Positions 8,258-16,177 of a DNA stretch of 39,918 nucleotides are shown here, piece after piece. How positions within the stretch are numbered: the stretch's first letter is position 1; each line of letters starts with the position of its first letter. Below the pieces are notes generated by a model that made no database searches, was not told the origin of the DNA, and worked only from the letters and a program-made list of their open reading frames with translations. The DNA is from Deltaproteobacteria bacterium (GTDB lineage: Bacteria > Myxococcota > Myxococcia > SLRQ01): contig SLRQ01000087.1 of NCBI GenBank assembly GCA_007130885.1, forward strand, positions 1 to 39,918, in the 5' to 3' direction. Both the position numbers and the translations under genes were made by a program.

Positions 8258-9286
8258 ATGCGCGTACTCGAGAGTGGGATCTTGCGTCTTCTCATGGTCG
8301 TGATGTTCGGTATTGCGACCGCGTGTGGGCCTGATTTGCCCGGAGACACGAAAGATGACGGTGACAGCGGGGTCGATGTCGACAAGGACGACGGTGGCGG
8401 CAAGGGAGACGCGGGCGAGCCCGACGACGGCTATGCCGCCGACGACCCGGTGCAGGACGATTGCCCCGACCCCACGCTTTGGGTCAAGGATGACCCAAAG
8501 GACTATGAAAAGGATTTCTACTACAAGGACGAGGGGGAGAAGGAATCGGACAAGTATTACGACGACAAATACGAGAAGGACTGTTGTCCGAAGTACGACA
8601 AGTATTGCGACGACAAGTACGAGAAGGACTGCCACGAGCATCCCAAGGATTGCTGCTGCAAGTGCTGCTGCTACTGGAAGAAGTGGTGCAAGTGTCCTTG
8701 CAAGCCTGACCCGGACCCCGATCCCGACCCGGATCCCGACCCGGACCCGGATCCCGATCCGGACCCAGACCCTGATCCGGACCCGGACCCCGATCCGGAC
8801 CCAGACCCGGATCCCGACCCAGAACAAGGCTGCTCTCCTGGCTTCTGGGGAAGGGCCGCCGGTGAGGCCGGATGGCAAGAGACGAACTACTGGTGTCAGG
8901 ATGTGGCGGATGTCTTCGATGCTGGCTGCATTGTCTCCGAAGAAGTGCAGGGAATGACTCTTCTCCAGGCGGTAAGGATGTCGGAGAGCCCTCCTTCGGG
9001 AGGAGATATCGAGGGTGCACAGCGCATTCTGCTGTTCCACGCGGTGGCGGCGCTCTTGAACATCGCTCATCCTGACGTGGACTACTTCTCGGATGTCTAC
9101 GTCAACCTCGACGGTGTCGAAGTCATCTTCGGTGACGAGGAAGAAGAGTTCATTGCGGAGGTGAATGCGGTACTTTGCAGCGACGACCGGCAGCAAATGC
9201 TGGATTTGGCGGATGCCCTCGACATCTATGATGATGTCGATTGTCCTCTCTCCGCCAGCCCGTTCGAGGAGTGCATCCCCGAGTAA
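8258..9286 (+). CDS. Secreted lipoprotein with Cys/Asp-rich region, Asp-Pro stalk and CSPGFW domain
   Basis: A 342-residue exported lipoprotein whose signal peptide ends ATAC (Cys23). Residues about 24-90 are Asp/Gly-rich. Residues about 90-149 are extremely rich in Asp, Lys, Tyr and Cys with CC and CCC clusters, including paired DDKYEKDC units. A stalk of P(DP)19 spans residues 150-188. The C-terminal domain (about 191-342) starts GCSPGFWG and contains AVAALLNIAHPDVDY. This matches the CTPGYWK-type domain found at the end of many bacterial surface proteins (recollection). The layout suggests a surface-anchored, metal-binding or disulfide-crosslinked domain held off the cell by a rigid stalk; this is inference. 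The ribosome-binding site GAGGAGGGAG is strong, and a perfect terminator follows. Confidence 0.85.
   Translation: MRVLESGILRLLMVVMFGIATACGPDLPGDTKDDGDSGVDVDKDDGGGKGDAGEPDDGYAADDPVQDDCPDPTLWVKDDPKDYEKDFYYKDEGEKESDKYYDDKYEKDCCPKYDKYCDDKYEKDCHEHPKDCCCKCCCYWKKWCKCPCKPDPDPDPDPDPDPDPDPDPDPDPDPDPDPDPDPDPDPDPEQGCSPGFWGRAAGEAGWQETNYWCQDVADVFDAGCIVSEEVQGMTLLQAVRMSESPPSGGDIEGAQRILLFHAVAALLNIAHPDVDYFSDVYVNLDGVEVIFGDEEEEFIAEVNAVLCSDDRQQMLDLADALDIYDDVDCPLSASPFEECIPE
8705..8821 (+). repeat. Asp-Pro dipeptide repeat, P(DP)19
   Basis: Thirty-nine codons alternate Pro and Asp: 20 Pro and 19 Asp. Synonymous codons vary (CCG/CCC/CCA/CCT, GAC/GAT) without a strict DNA period, although longer blocks such as GACCCGGATCCC recur. 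The repeat is therefore maintained at protein level or was scrambled after expansion. It lies inside the lipoprotein gene at 8258-9286. Confidence 0.95.
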
Positions 9287-9344
9287 TGGGGGTTCAGTCA
9301 TGGATGCCGCGGCCGGCTGGGCACTCTGCCCGCGGCGGCGCTCC

Positions 9345-9377
9345 GAGGGGCTCCGAACACTGGAGCCCCTCTTTTTT
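9345..9377 (+). terminator. Intrinsic terminator after the Asp-Pro lipoprotein gene
   Basis: A perfect 10-bp stem GAGGGGCTCC / GGAGCCCCTC with the 7-base loop GAACACT is followed at once by TTTTTT. It lies about 60 bases after the stop at 9286 and before the convergent ftcD stop at 9438. On the minus strand no U-tract follows, so it serves the plus-strand gene. Confidence 0.93.
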
Positions 9378-9437
9378 AGTGGCAGTCTCGCGAGCCTTTA
9401 GCTTGGGAGTCCGGACGCCGGACTTCGGATGCGCCGG

Positions 9438-11069
9438 CTACTGCTCGTCACGGCTGTCCAGAATCTCGAGGATCTCGTCCCTCTTCTCTACGGCCCGGTC
9501 CTTCATCTTCTCTGCCTCGGCGGTCGTCTCCTCTATGTAGGAGCTGTCCTCGATGTCCTTCATGTTGATGAGAACGTTTTGGTAAGCGCCCCAGATGCCG
9601 ACCTCCAGGGCGCGCGCGCCGACCTGCACGTCGGACTTGGAGGCCATGTTTCCGTGCCGCGCCGTCTCGATCATCGCATCCCAGGCGGCGTCACCTATTT
9701 GCATGGTCCGCAGAGGCACCTGAATGGCTTTCTTGAGGCCGGCCTGCATCTTCTCGAGCCGCTCCTTCTTCTCCTCTTGGGTGCTCTTTGGAAGCCTCAT
9801 CGCATCGACGAAGTCGTTGAAAGCTTCGGTGTCAGCGTCGATCATGGGTATTAGATCCATGGTCGCTTGGTGCAACGTCGGTATTACCTCGCGCAGCTTT
9901 CCTTCCAGGTGCTCGAACCTGCGCACGCCGTAGGTAAGCTTGGCGACCATGCTCCCGAGACCGGCGCCGATAGCGGCCACCGCGGCGGAGGCGCTGCCTC
10001 CACCGGGCGCGGAGGTGCGGGCGTTTACCGACTCGATGAAACCCCGCGTACTCATGCCGGCCAGGGGTTCATCCGGCTCCTCGCTGATTATGTACTCGAT
10101 GATTCGCTTGCGCGGGTCGAAAGGCGATATGGAGCTTAGGCCCAGGCGGTCGATGGCCAGCTTTACCTTCTGGTCCTCGTCCAGGATGAAGAGGTTCTCC
10201 TTCTTCATGTAGTACTCGGCGGCTAAAAGCACGGCCTCGAGGGGAATGAGGCCTACCAGCTCGGACCCCGCCACTCCTACGTTCAGGCTCGCCGCGATCT
10301 CCTTGGTGGCCTCGAAAACCTCGTGAGGAGTCGTTACATGGTAGTTGTTCAAGTTGAACGAGCACTGGGCCATGTTGAACTCGTCGACCCACCAGCCCAG
10401 TCCCTTGAGTTCCTTGAAGCGGCCGGGCTGGTTCGGACCTCGGCCGGCCTCGCGAAGATCCAGGGCGATTCTGTGGGCCTGGTTGTTCGTCCCAAGGATG
10501 TTGATGTTGTAGGCGATGAGAAAGAAGCGGGCTCCGGTAACCGTGGCGCCCCACTCCGGTACCAGCCGCGCCGGTCCGTAATCCGGCTTCCACTCCGGCT
10601 GTACGATCTTCTCGGCCAGTCCTTCGTACTCCCCTTTCCTGATTTGCGGCAGCTTCTTCCGGTGCTCTGCTTCCTGGGAGTGCTCGTATAGGTACATGGG
10701 CACGCCAAGCTCATCCGCCATTCGCTGGGCGAACCGTTTGGATATCTCGACGCATTCCTCCATCGTCACTCCCGCCACCGGAACGAACGGGCACACGTCC
10801 ATTGCTCCCATTCTGGGGTGCTCGCCGGTTTGGCGGCGCATGTCGATTCTCTCTCTTGCGACCCCGGCTCCCGCCAGCGCTCCCTCGACTATGGACTCCG
10901 GATCGCCGACGAAGGTGTAGACGGTCCTGTTGGTAGATTTTCCAGGATCCACATCCAGCACCTGGACTCCGTCGACACCATCGATCGCTCTCGCGATGGC
11001 GTCGATGACCTCTTTGTCTCTACCCTCGGAAAAGTTGGGAACACACTCGACAATCTTTTTCGTGGCCAT
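9438..11069 (-). CDS. ftcD: Bifunctional glutamate formimidoyltransferase / formimidoyl-THF cyclodeaminase
   Basis: A 543-residue fused enzyme. It transfers the formimino group of N-formimino-glutamate to tetrahydrofolate, then deaminates the product to methenyl-THF; this is the last step of one histidine degradation route. I start at ATG 11069, with GAGGAAAA about 8 bases upstream, because VPNFSEGRD then falls at residue 10 as in the family. The formimidoyltransferase part (about 1-310) includes the active-site stretch HPRMGAMDVCPFVPV. A linker with LAGMSTRGFIESV leads to the cyclodeaminase part (about 340-543, SAPGGGSASAAVAAIGAGLG). The fused length matches the mammalian enzyme; many bacteria keep the halves separate. 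No hut genes are near. Confidence 0.93.
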   Translation of the reverse strand: MATKKIVECVPNFSEGRDKEVIDAIARAIDGVDGVQVLDVDPGKSTNRTVYTFVGDPESIVEGALAGAGVARERIDMRRQTGEHPRMGAMDVCPFVPVAGVTMEECVEISKRFAQRMADELGVPMYLYEHSQEAEHRKKLPQIRKGEYEGLAEKIVQPEWKPDYGPARLVPEWGATVTGARFFLIAYNINILGTNNQAHRIALDLREAGRGPNQPGRFKELKGLGWWVDEFNMAQCSFNLNNYHVTTPHEVFEATKEIAASLNVGVAGSELVGLIPLEAVLLAAEYYMKKENLFILDEDQKVKLAIDRLGLSSISPFDPRKRIIEYIISEEPDEPLAGMSTRGFIESVNARTSAPGGGSASAAVAAIGAGLGSMVAKLTYGVRRFEHLEGKLREVIPTLHQATMDLIPMIDADTEAFNDFVDAMRLPKSTQEEKKERLEKMQAGLKKAIQVPLRTMQIGDAAWDAMIETARHGNMASKSDVQVGARALEVGIWGAYQNVLINMKDIEDSSYIEETTAEAEKMKDRAVEKRDEILEILDSRDEQ

Positions 11070-11100
11070 GTGTATGTTTTCCTCGTCTTGTTGACCCGTT

Positions 11101-11133
11101 TTTCCGGAAACTAAAGGCACGGCTCTTCCGTGC
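11101..11133. promoter_or_regulatory. Palindromes in the ftcD/pfkB divergent region
   Basis: The 10-bp palindrome TTTCCGGAAA (11101-11110) is followed by a perfect 6-bp hairpin GCACGG-CTCTT-CCGTGC (11117-11133). Both lie just upstream of the ftcD start in the 210-base divergent region. They could be an operator or a leader structure; no function can be assigned. Confidence 0.3.
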
Positions 11134-11279
11134 GCGAGCACATGGTTCACAACCAGCGGAGGAAGAGCAAGAGGTAGCGTAGCCAAACCACATCGATTAC
11201 GGCCTTTTGATCACGCCGGGGGTTGCCGAACCGACAAAGTGTTGAGAGTAAAGGTAGAGGAATCAGCCAAGGAGAGACG

Positions 11280-12215
11280 ATGAATCGCATAGCAACCTTG
11301 ACCCTCAACCCGGCAATAGACATGGGCACGAGAACGCCGCGCGTAGTACCGGAATGGAAGCTCCGCTGTCAGGAGCCGTGGCGCGAGCCGGGCGGCGGAG
11401 GCATAAACGTCTCCAGGGCCACAAGGAAGCTGGGCGGCTCATCCGCGACCGTCTACCTTGCCGGCGGACCCACCGGGGACATTCTGGAGGAACTACTGCG
11501 GGAGGAAGGTCTCGATCCCAGAGTGGTCGCGACGAAGGGCTGGACCCGCGAGAACATGCATGTTTTCGAGGAAGTCAGCGAGCAGGAGTACCGCTTCAAC
11601 ATGCCGGGTCAGGTGATTTCAGTGGACGAGCTTCACTCATGCCTGGAGCTCATAGACAATCTCGAACCGGCTCCGGATTACCTCGTGGTCAGCGGCAGCT
11701 TGCCGCCGGGTTTTCCGCCGGCCTCCTTTGCTCTTCTTGCCGACGAAGCGGAGAGAATCGGCGCTAGGCTGGTGGCAGACACTTCGGGGGAGGCGCTCCG
11801 CAGCGTCGTGGAAAAGGGAGTCTATCTAATAAAACCCAACCTCCGAGAGCTGAGGGACCTGGTAGGCCGTGAGCTTGCCGACGAGGTGGAGCAGGAGGAG
11901 GCTCTCCAGCGGCTCGTCGAGGAAGGGGCCTGCGAGGTGATAGTGCTTTCCCTGGGGTCAGCCGGTGCTTGGGTGGTCTCTCGCGACGTCAGCGAGCACA
12001 TTCGTAGTCCATCCGTGCCGATTCGCAGCAGGATCGGAGCAGGCGACAGCATGGTGGCGGGTCTTACCCTCGGACTCTCACGGGGGCTGGACCTGGTATC
12101 CGCCGTTCGTTTCGGCGTAGCCGCCGGAGCGGCTGCCGTGATGACGGAAGGCACCGAGCTTTGCGGGCGAGAGGATACCGAACGTTTGTACGTTCAGATG
12201 GGCGGCTCCTTGTGA
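11280..12215 (+). CDS. pfkB: 6-phosphofructokinase, PfkB family (minor PFK-2 type)
   Basis: A 311-residue ribokinase-family sugar kinase that phosphorylates fructose 6-phosphate to fructose 1,6-bisphosphate. Similarity to E. coli PfkB is recognisable along the whole length: the N-terminal TLTLNPAIDM, the substrate loop KLRCQEPWREPGGGGINVSRA, WTRENMHVFEE and YRFNMPG, SGSLPPGF, and the catalytic loop IGAGDSMVAG with the general base Asp. The C-terminal helix carries RFGVAAGAAAVMTEGTELC. I chose ATG 11280 over an upstream in-frame start because AAGGAGAGA lies just before it. The gene is divergent from ftcD and convergent with the SDR gene, with only 3 bases between the stops. Confidence 0.92.
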   Translation: MNRIATLTLNPAIDMGTRTPRVVPEWKLRCQEPWREPGGGGINVSRATRKLGGSSATVYLAGGPTGDILEELLREEGLDPRVVATKGWTRENMHVFEEVSEQEYRFNMPGQVISVDELHSCLELIDNLEPAPDYLVVSGSLPPGFPPASFALLADEAERIGARLVADTSGEALRSVVEKGVYLIKPNLRELRDLVGRELADEVEQEEALQRLVEEGACEVIVLSLGSAGAWVVSRDVSEHIRSPSVPIRSRIGAGDSMVAGLTLGLSRGLDLVSAVRFGVAAGAAAVMTEGTELCGREDTERLYVQMGGSL

Positions 12216-12218
12216 CGA

Positions 12219-12980
12219 CTACTCCGCCAGCATTCCCCCGTCTATGGCCAGTGCATGCCCCAATATGAAGGAAGCCTCTGGCGAGGCCAGGAAGAGCACT
12301 GCATCCGCTACCTCATTTGGAGTTCCGACGCGGCCGATAGGCTCGCTGGAGACGAGGGTTTCGAGCGCCTCGGCTTTCCCCTCGGTGAACCGATCGATCA
12401 TCTCCGTTTGTATCACTCCCGGGCAGACCACGTTCACACGGATCTTCTTGGAGGCGAGCTCCAGGGCGGCTGCTCGGCTAAGCCCCACGATGCCGTGCTT
12501 TGCCGCCGTGTAAGCCGGCATCCCGGCGAAGCCGGCCAGTCCAGCGACAGACGCCATGTTCACTATGCTGCCTCCACCCCTCTTCAGCATGGGAGGGATT
12601 TCGTGTCGCATGCAAAGCCATGTGCCCTTCAGGTTTACCCTCGTAACGAGATCCCAGTTCTCTTCGGCGCATTCGTGTGTCTCGGCCGTCTTGCCCTCGA
12701 TGCCGGCGTTGTTGAAAGCGACGTCGAGCCTGCCGAAGACCTCCAGGCATTTCGAAACCATTGAAGCAACATCGGCGTCGTTGCCCACATCGGTCTTGAT
12801 GACTATTGCCTCCGAGCCTTCCTCGCGGATCAAACCGGCGGTTTCCTCCGCTCGGTCCAAGTCCAGGTCGGCGACCGCGACCATGGCTCCTTCTCGCCCG
12901 AACGCAAGGGCGGTGGCTCTGCCTATGCCAGCCGCGCCTCCCGTAACGATGACCGCCTTGTTTCTGAACCTTCCGCTCAT
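12219..12980 (-). CDS. SDR-family NAD(P)-dependent oxidoreductase
   Basis: A 253-residue classical short-chain dehydrogenase. Seen are the nucleotide-binding TGGAAGIGRA (about 12-21), the Asp after beta-2 (ADLDLDRAEE, suggesting NAD preference), NNAGIEG, the catalytic Ser in NMASVAGLAGF, and YTAAKHG (Tyr and Lys). A C-terminal glucose-1-dehydrogenase-like end (LGHALAIDGGM) closes it. The start ATG 12980 has AAGGAGG upstream. The substrate is unknown. It lies 66 bases after the hydrolase gene at 13047 on the same strand, so it may be the last gene of the amidotransferase/ACP cluster, or a separate unit given its own strong ribosome-binding site. Confidence 0.9.
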   Translation of the reverse strand: MSGRFRNKAVIVTGGAAGIGRATALAFGREGAMVAVADLDLDRAEETAGLIREEGSEAIVIKTDVGNDADVASMVSKCLEVFGRLDVAFNNAGIEGKTAETHECAEENWDLVTRVNLKGTWLCMRHEIPPMLKRGGGSIVNMASVAGLAGFAGMPAYTAAKHGIVGLSRAAALELASKKIRVNVVCPGVIQTEMIDRFTEGKAEALETLVSSEPIGRVGTPNEVADAVLFLASPEASFILGHALAIDGGMLAE

Positions 12981-13046
12981 TGCAGTCCTCCTTTCAGGAA
13001 CAACTGGAGAGCGTTAGGCACGGCTCCTTGCTATCGCAACCGCGAG

Positions 13047-14006
13047 CTATTGGTGCTCGGGCTGAATACCCTCCAGCCAGGCAGGAACGGTCTCGAGCAC
13101 GGCGGCCTTGGCGGCCGCGTTGCTGAATACGTGGTTGGCACCGGGAACCGCTATGTGCAGCACGCCGTCTTCCCGGCCTCTGAAGACGGCATGACGTGAT
13201 TGACGGAAGTAAGCCTCCCACAGCAGCCCTTCGGCGGTCATCACGAGCGACGGCACTCCTCGGCCTGCTACCTCCGCCCAGGCCTCTACGAGTGCAAGGT
13301 TGGCGCGCGCCGGAATCTCACCCGGTGTCGAAACCATCCGGAGGATCATGCCTTGAAGCCGTCCAAGCCACCGGTACTTGCCGCGCCTGCGCGAGAGAAG
13401 ACGCATTAGACGCCAGGAAGGACCCAACCTTGCCGTAACCTTGCAATCGCAGGCAAATGCCTCGGCCGCGGAGAGAGCTTCGGCGGCTCCCGATGATCCG
13501 GCGAAGGGTTGCTCGGCTTCGGCCGCCGGCTCGCTTTCGAAAAGCTCCGGTTCTATGAGCAAGAGAGACTGCACTTTTCCCGGATAGCGATGGGCCGTAA
13601 AAACCGCGGTTACGGCGGCGCCGCAAACGCCGCCCAACGCTATGTTCTCCTTGCCCAGAGCATCTTTCGCCCAGTCACTGACCCCCGCGGCCAACGAAGC
13701 ATGAGCACCGTTTTTTAGATCCAGCCAAAACGCCTCGATTCTCTCCGGGAGCGAGCCCGGTGAATCGCCGAGGCCCGGAAGGTCTACTCGCACCACCGGC
13801 CAGCCCTGCTCGCAAAGGGTGTCGGCTATATTTACGGGCAACCCGCCGTGACCATTTCTGGGCACATGACCCGCGTTGAGCAAGATTACGGTGGTAGACC
13901 TCGGGGATAGTGCCGGCCGGTGTACGGTGGCTACGGCACGGGCGTGGCCGCTCATGCCGCTGGAACCATTAGTTCCGGTCAGCGGAATCTCGACTATCTC
14001 ACGCAT
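13047..14006 (-). CDS. Alpha/beta hydrolase, exosortase-A-system hydrolase 1 type, Cys at the elbow
   Basis: A 319-residue alpha/beta-hydrolase fold protein. Features are an early strand TTVILLNAGHVPRNG, DLPGLGDSPG, the nucleophile elbow GGVCGA with Cys at residue 128 instead of the usual Ser, and a late GANHVF that would give the catalytic His. The Cys elbow and overall layout resemble hydrolase 1 of exosortase A/PEP-CTERM loci (TIGR03100-like, from memory). It probably acts as a thioesterase or acyl transferase on a carrier-bound intermediate; this is inference. Its ATG overlaps the stop of the preceding hydrolase in TAATG, so translation is coupled. No signal peptide is seen, so it is cytoplasmic. 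Confidence 0.82.
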   Translation of the reverse strand: MREIVEIPLTGTNGSSGMSGHARAVATVHRPALSPRSTTVILLNAGHVPRNGHGGLPVNIADTLCEQGWPVVRVDLPGLGDSPGSLPERIEAFWLDLKNGAHASLAAGVSDWAKDALGKENIALGGVCGAAVTAVFTAHRYPGKVQSLLLIEPELFESEPAAEAEQPFAGSSGAAEALSAAEAFACDCKVTARLGPSWRLMRLLSRRRGKYRWLGRLQGMILRMVSTPGEIPARANLALVEAWAEVAGRGVPSLVMTAEGLLWEAYFRQSRHAVFRGREDGVLHIAVPGANHVFSNAAAKAAVLETVPAWLEGIQPEHQ

Positions 14007-14869
14007 TACGAGACCTCTGGGGCCCGCCTCATTGCAACTTCATCGATGAAGCGGAGTGAGCGTTCGAACAGCGAATCGACCTCGTGAATCAAGCGGTGCC
14101 CCACTACCCAGAAGGGCGGCCACGATATCGGAACGGTTTCCAACGAGCTTGTGGGATCTACCGCCGCCCGGCGGCCTAGGTGCAGCCTTAGTTGAGGCCT
14201 TCCGGCCTTTGGATCAGGAAAGAACAGCTTCCATGACTTGGCGTCGCCCCAGAGCGCCGGTGTCCAGGTGTAACCGTTGATCTCCACCGGCAGCCCTTGT
14301 TCCAGTCGAGCCGCTATCGCTCGAGGGCCGGGCACTCCTCCAGCGATGCCTTGAACCAGGTTGGCGGCTTGCTGGCGCCTGGCGGCGTCAATCATGAGCG
14401 CTTCACCGGAGATCGATGGATCCCAAGCGATGACGGCGTCACCATAACCTTCTTGGAAGGCTCGTGCTCCAATAAGGCCGCCCATACGCAATCCGTGGAT
14501 TACCACCGGCTTCGAGCCGTCTCCTCCCAGTCGTTCGAGGCAAAAAACCACTTCCTCCATCCACCGTGACAGCGTCGCTGTCTCGAAGCGGCCCTCGCTT
14601 TCCCCCGTGCCGGAGTAGTCGAACCGCATTACCTCGAAGCCTCTGTGGGCCAGGAGTCGTGCCCAGCGAATCCAGGTGAGATGGGCATGCGTGCGTTCAT
14701 CGGGAAGTGGTCCGGCCAGCAACACCTTCGCCCTCGCGTCCACCTCCGGACGGTGGATCACATAATAGATCCTCTCTCCAAGAATAGAGAAGTATCCGGC
14801 CGTCTCCGCTGCCGCGCAGGTTGCCTGCCCGGGGTGTGATGGCTTTGTGGAAGGTCGCGCGGTGGTCAT
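14006..14869 (-). CDS. Alpha/beta hydrolase-like protein, exosortase-A-system hydrolase 2 type, Arg at the elbow
   Basis: A 287-residue alpha/beta-hydrolase fold protein with VLLAGPLPDERTHAHL, RFDYSGTGESEG and an elbow HGLRMGG, where Arg128 stands in the nucleophile position. GLR.G elbows are what I recall for hydrolase 2 of exosortase A systems (TIGR03101-like). Without a Ser or Cys here it is probably not a standard esterase and may be a non-hydrolytic partner of the next protein. I chose ATG 14869, which overlaps the upstream stop as ATGA, over the GTG at 14884. The C-terminal part has GEALMIDAARR and a Trp-rich region. It is cytoplasmic by lack of a signal. Confidence 0.8.
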   Translation of the reverse strand: MTTARPSTKPSHPGQATCAAAETAGYFSILGERIYYVIHRPEVDARAKVLLAGPLPDERTHAHLTWIRWARLLAHRGFEVMRFDYSGTGESEGRFETATLSRWMEEVVFCLERLGGDGSKPVVIHGLRMGGLIGARAFQEGYGDAVIAWDPSISGEALMIDAARRQQAANLVQGIAGGVPGPRAIAARLEQGLPVEINGYTWTPALWGDAKSWKLFFPDPKAGRPQLRLHLGRRAAVDPTSSLETVPISWPPFWVVGHRLIHEVDSLFERSLRFIDEVAMRRAPEVS

Positions 14870-15921
14870 GCTTTTCGGCTCCACGGAGCGGAAGGCTCGT
14901 TGGGCGGAACTCCCTTCGATATGGGCTCTACGAGCAGCGGGGGTCTGTGAAGCCGCTCAGCGACGGTCATCTTTCCGGTGAGGTCCGAGTAGATTGAAGC
15001 GACCTGTTCGGGGCTGAGGCCGAGCCTGCCGGCCAGGTCTTCGGGCGAGAGCCCTTGCAGGCGCGCGAACAGACATTGATCCAGCACCTTGTACGGCAGA
15101 CCGAAGTAGAACTCCTCCTGCGAGGCTTCCATCGGGTAGGTGTCGGTCGTTGGGGTGCGGCTCGAGATCTCCTTCGGCACACCCAGTTCGTCGGCTAGGC
15201 GGTATACTTGGCCCTTGTAGAGGTGCGCGATGGGCTTGATATCGGCGAGGCCATCTCCTCCCCGTACGAAGAAGCCAAGAGCATACTCCAGGCGATTAGG
15301 GGTGCCGGCTACCGCGAAGTCAAGCTTGTCGGCGTGGTGGTACTCAACCATCTTGCGAACTCTTTGCTTGAAGCATGTAGCGGCCACAACGGCTCGATAT
15401 TCGTCCGGTGGTAAGCGAACCTTTTTGCTGCCGCCTTCGCCGTCTTCGACTACCACCGCGAAAAGTCTGGCGTCCGCCGGGTCCAGCAGACCGGGACGAA
15501 CCAGCTTGCAGCGGTCTCCTGGACGATAGGCGGGTATGACGGATGCTATGGCGGCGTCGCGCCGGCTGTAGCAGCCGGCTGCCTCGAGCATTGGTGTGAC
15601 ATCTTCGACCAACGTCTCGATTCCGAGACCGCGCGCGAGAAGATTCGCGAGGTCGATAGAGTCAGGTGAGGATTCTCTCTCGGGCATCAGCACTCCCAGC
15701 ACGCGTTTCGGCCCCAAGGCCCGGACCATGAGAGCGGCTACCACGCTGCTGTCGACGCCTCCCGATAAGCCGACAACTACCCCACGGCGTTTCAAGATGC
15801 CGTGTACGTGACTGCGAGCCGATGAGGCAATGCGGTCTACCTCACGCACGGGGTCGATCTCCAGCTCGGCATCGATGTTTATCCGCGTGGCGGACCCTGC
15901 GACGGAGCTCTTTTCACGCAT
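14866..15921 (-). CDS. NAD-synthetase-like ATP-dependent amide ligase in the ACP/amidotransferase cluster
   Basis: A 351-residue ATP-pyrophosphatase-type ligase related to ammonia-dependent NadE. The P-loop GLSGGVDSS lies at about 51-59. The NadE-like second half has GTPNRLEYALGFF, GDGLADIKPIAHLYKGQVYRL and a PTTDTYP motif. It is longer than usual NadE (about 275) through an N-terminal extension and an insert of roughly 45-50 residues at about 120-170 (PAYRPGDRCKLVRPG...). The start ATG 15921 is supported by AGGAGG six bases upstream. It overlaps the ACP stop by 8 nt and the next gene by 4 nt. The family adenylates a carboxylate and amidates it with ammonia. The insert and context suggest a substrate other than deamido-NAD, but true NAD synthesis cannot be excluded. 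Confidence 0.82.
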   Translation of the reverse strand: MREKSSVAGSATRINIDAELEIDPVREVDRIASSARSHVHGILKRRGVVVGLSGGVDSSVVAALMVRALGPKRVLGVLMPERESSPDSIDLANLLARGLGIETLVEDVTPMLEAAGCYSRRDAAIASVIPAYRPGDRCKLVRPGLLDPADARLFAVVVEDGEGGSKKVRLPPDEYRAVVAATCFKQRVRKMVEYHHADKLDFAVAGTPNRLEYALGFFVRGGDGLADIKPIAHLYKGQVYRLADELGVPKEISSRTPTTDTYPMEASQEEFYFGLPYKVLDQCLFARLQGLSPEDLAGRLGLSPEQVASIYSDLTGKMTVAERLHRPPLLVEPISKGVPPNEPSAPWSRKA

Positions 15922-16177
15922 GACATGCCTCCTGTGTCTTGCGGCTGATGAACTCCGCAAGGGCGTTTATGGACCCGAAGTTCTCCTGAACCAACTCGGC
16001 GTCGTCCACGGTCATGCCGAACCTCTCTTCTATGAAAGCCACCATCTCGAGTACTCCCGTGGAGTTCAGAATTCCCGTCTCGAAAAGATGTGCCTCATTT
16101 GTGAGAGCAGGATCCGGCTGACCGAACAAGAAATTCTCAACAATGAAGTTTCGCAACGTCTCTTGAATGTCACGCAT
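15914..16177 (-). CDS. Acyl carrier protein (phosphopantetheine-binding)
   Basis: An 87-residue carrier protein. It has the ACP helix pattern with the attachment region FETGILNSTGVLEMVAFIEE, in which the usual D-S-L/I is N-S-T (Ser in LNSTG as the 4-prime-phosphopantetheine site). FGMTVDDAELVQENFGSINA then gives helix III and IV. I start at ATG 16177 (MRDIQETLRN), 8 nt inside the end of the asparagine-synthetase-like gene, with GGGGGTGG upstream; a GTG at 16186 is the alternative. The gene has no fatty-acid-synthesis neighbours. It is placed between two ATP-pyrophosphatase ligases and two hydrolases, as in exosortase-type loci. Asp to Asn before the Ser is seen in some specialised ACPs. Confidence 0.85.
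   Translation of the reverse strand: MRDIQETLRNFIVENFLFGQPDPALTNEAHLFETGILNSTGVLEMVAFIEERFGMTVDDAELVQENFGSINALAEFISRKTQEACHA

Noticed and set aside
8216..9301. 361-codon frame antisense to the Asp-Pro lipoprotein
   Set aside because: It is the shadow of a low-complexity gene (Val/Arg/Ile repeats from the Asp-Pro codons). The plus strand has a signal peptide, a strong ribosome-binding site and a terminator.
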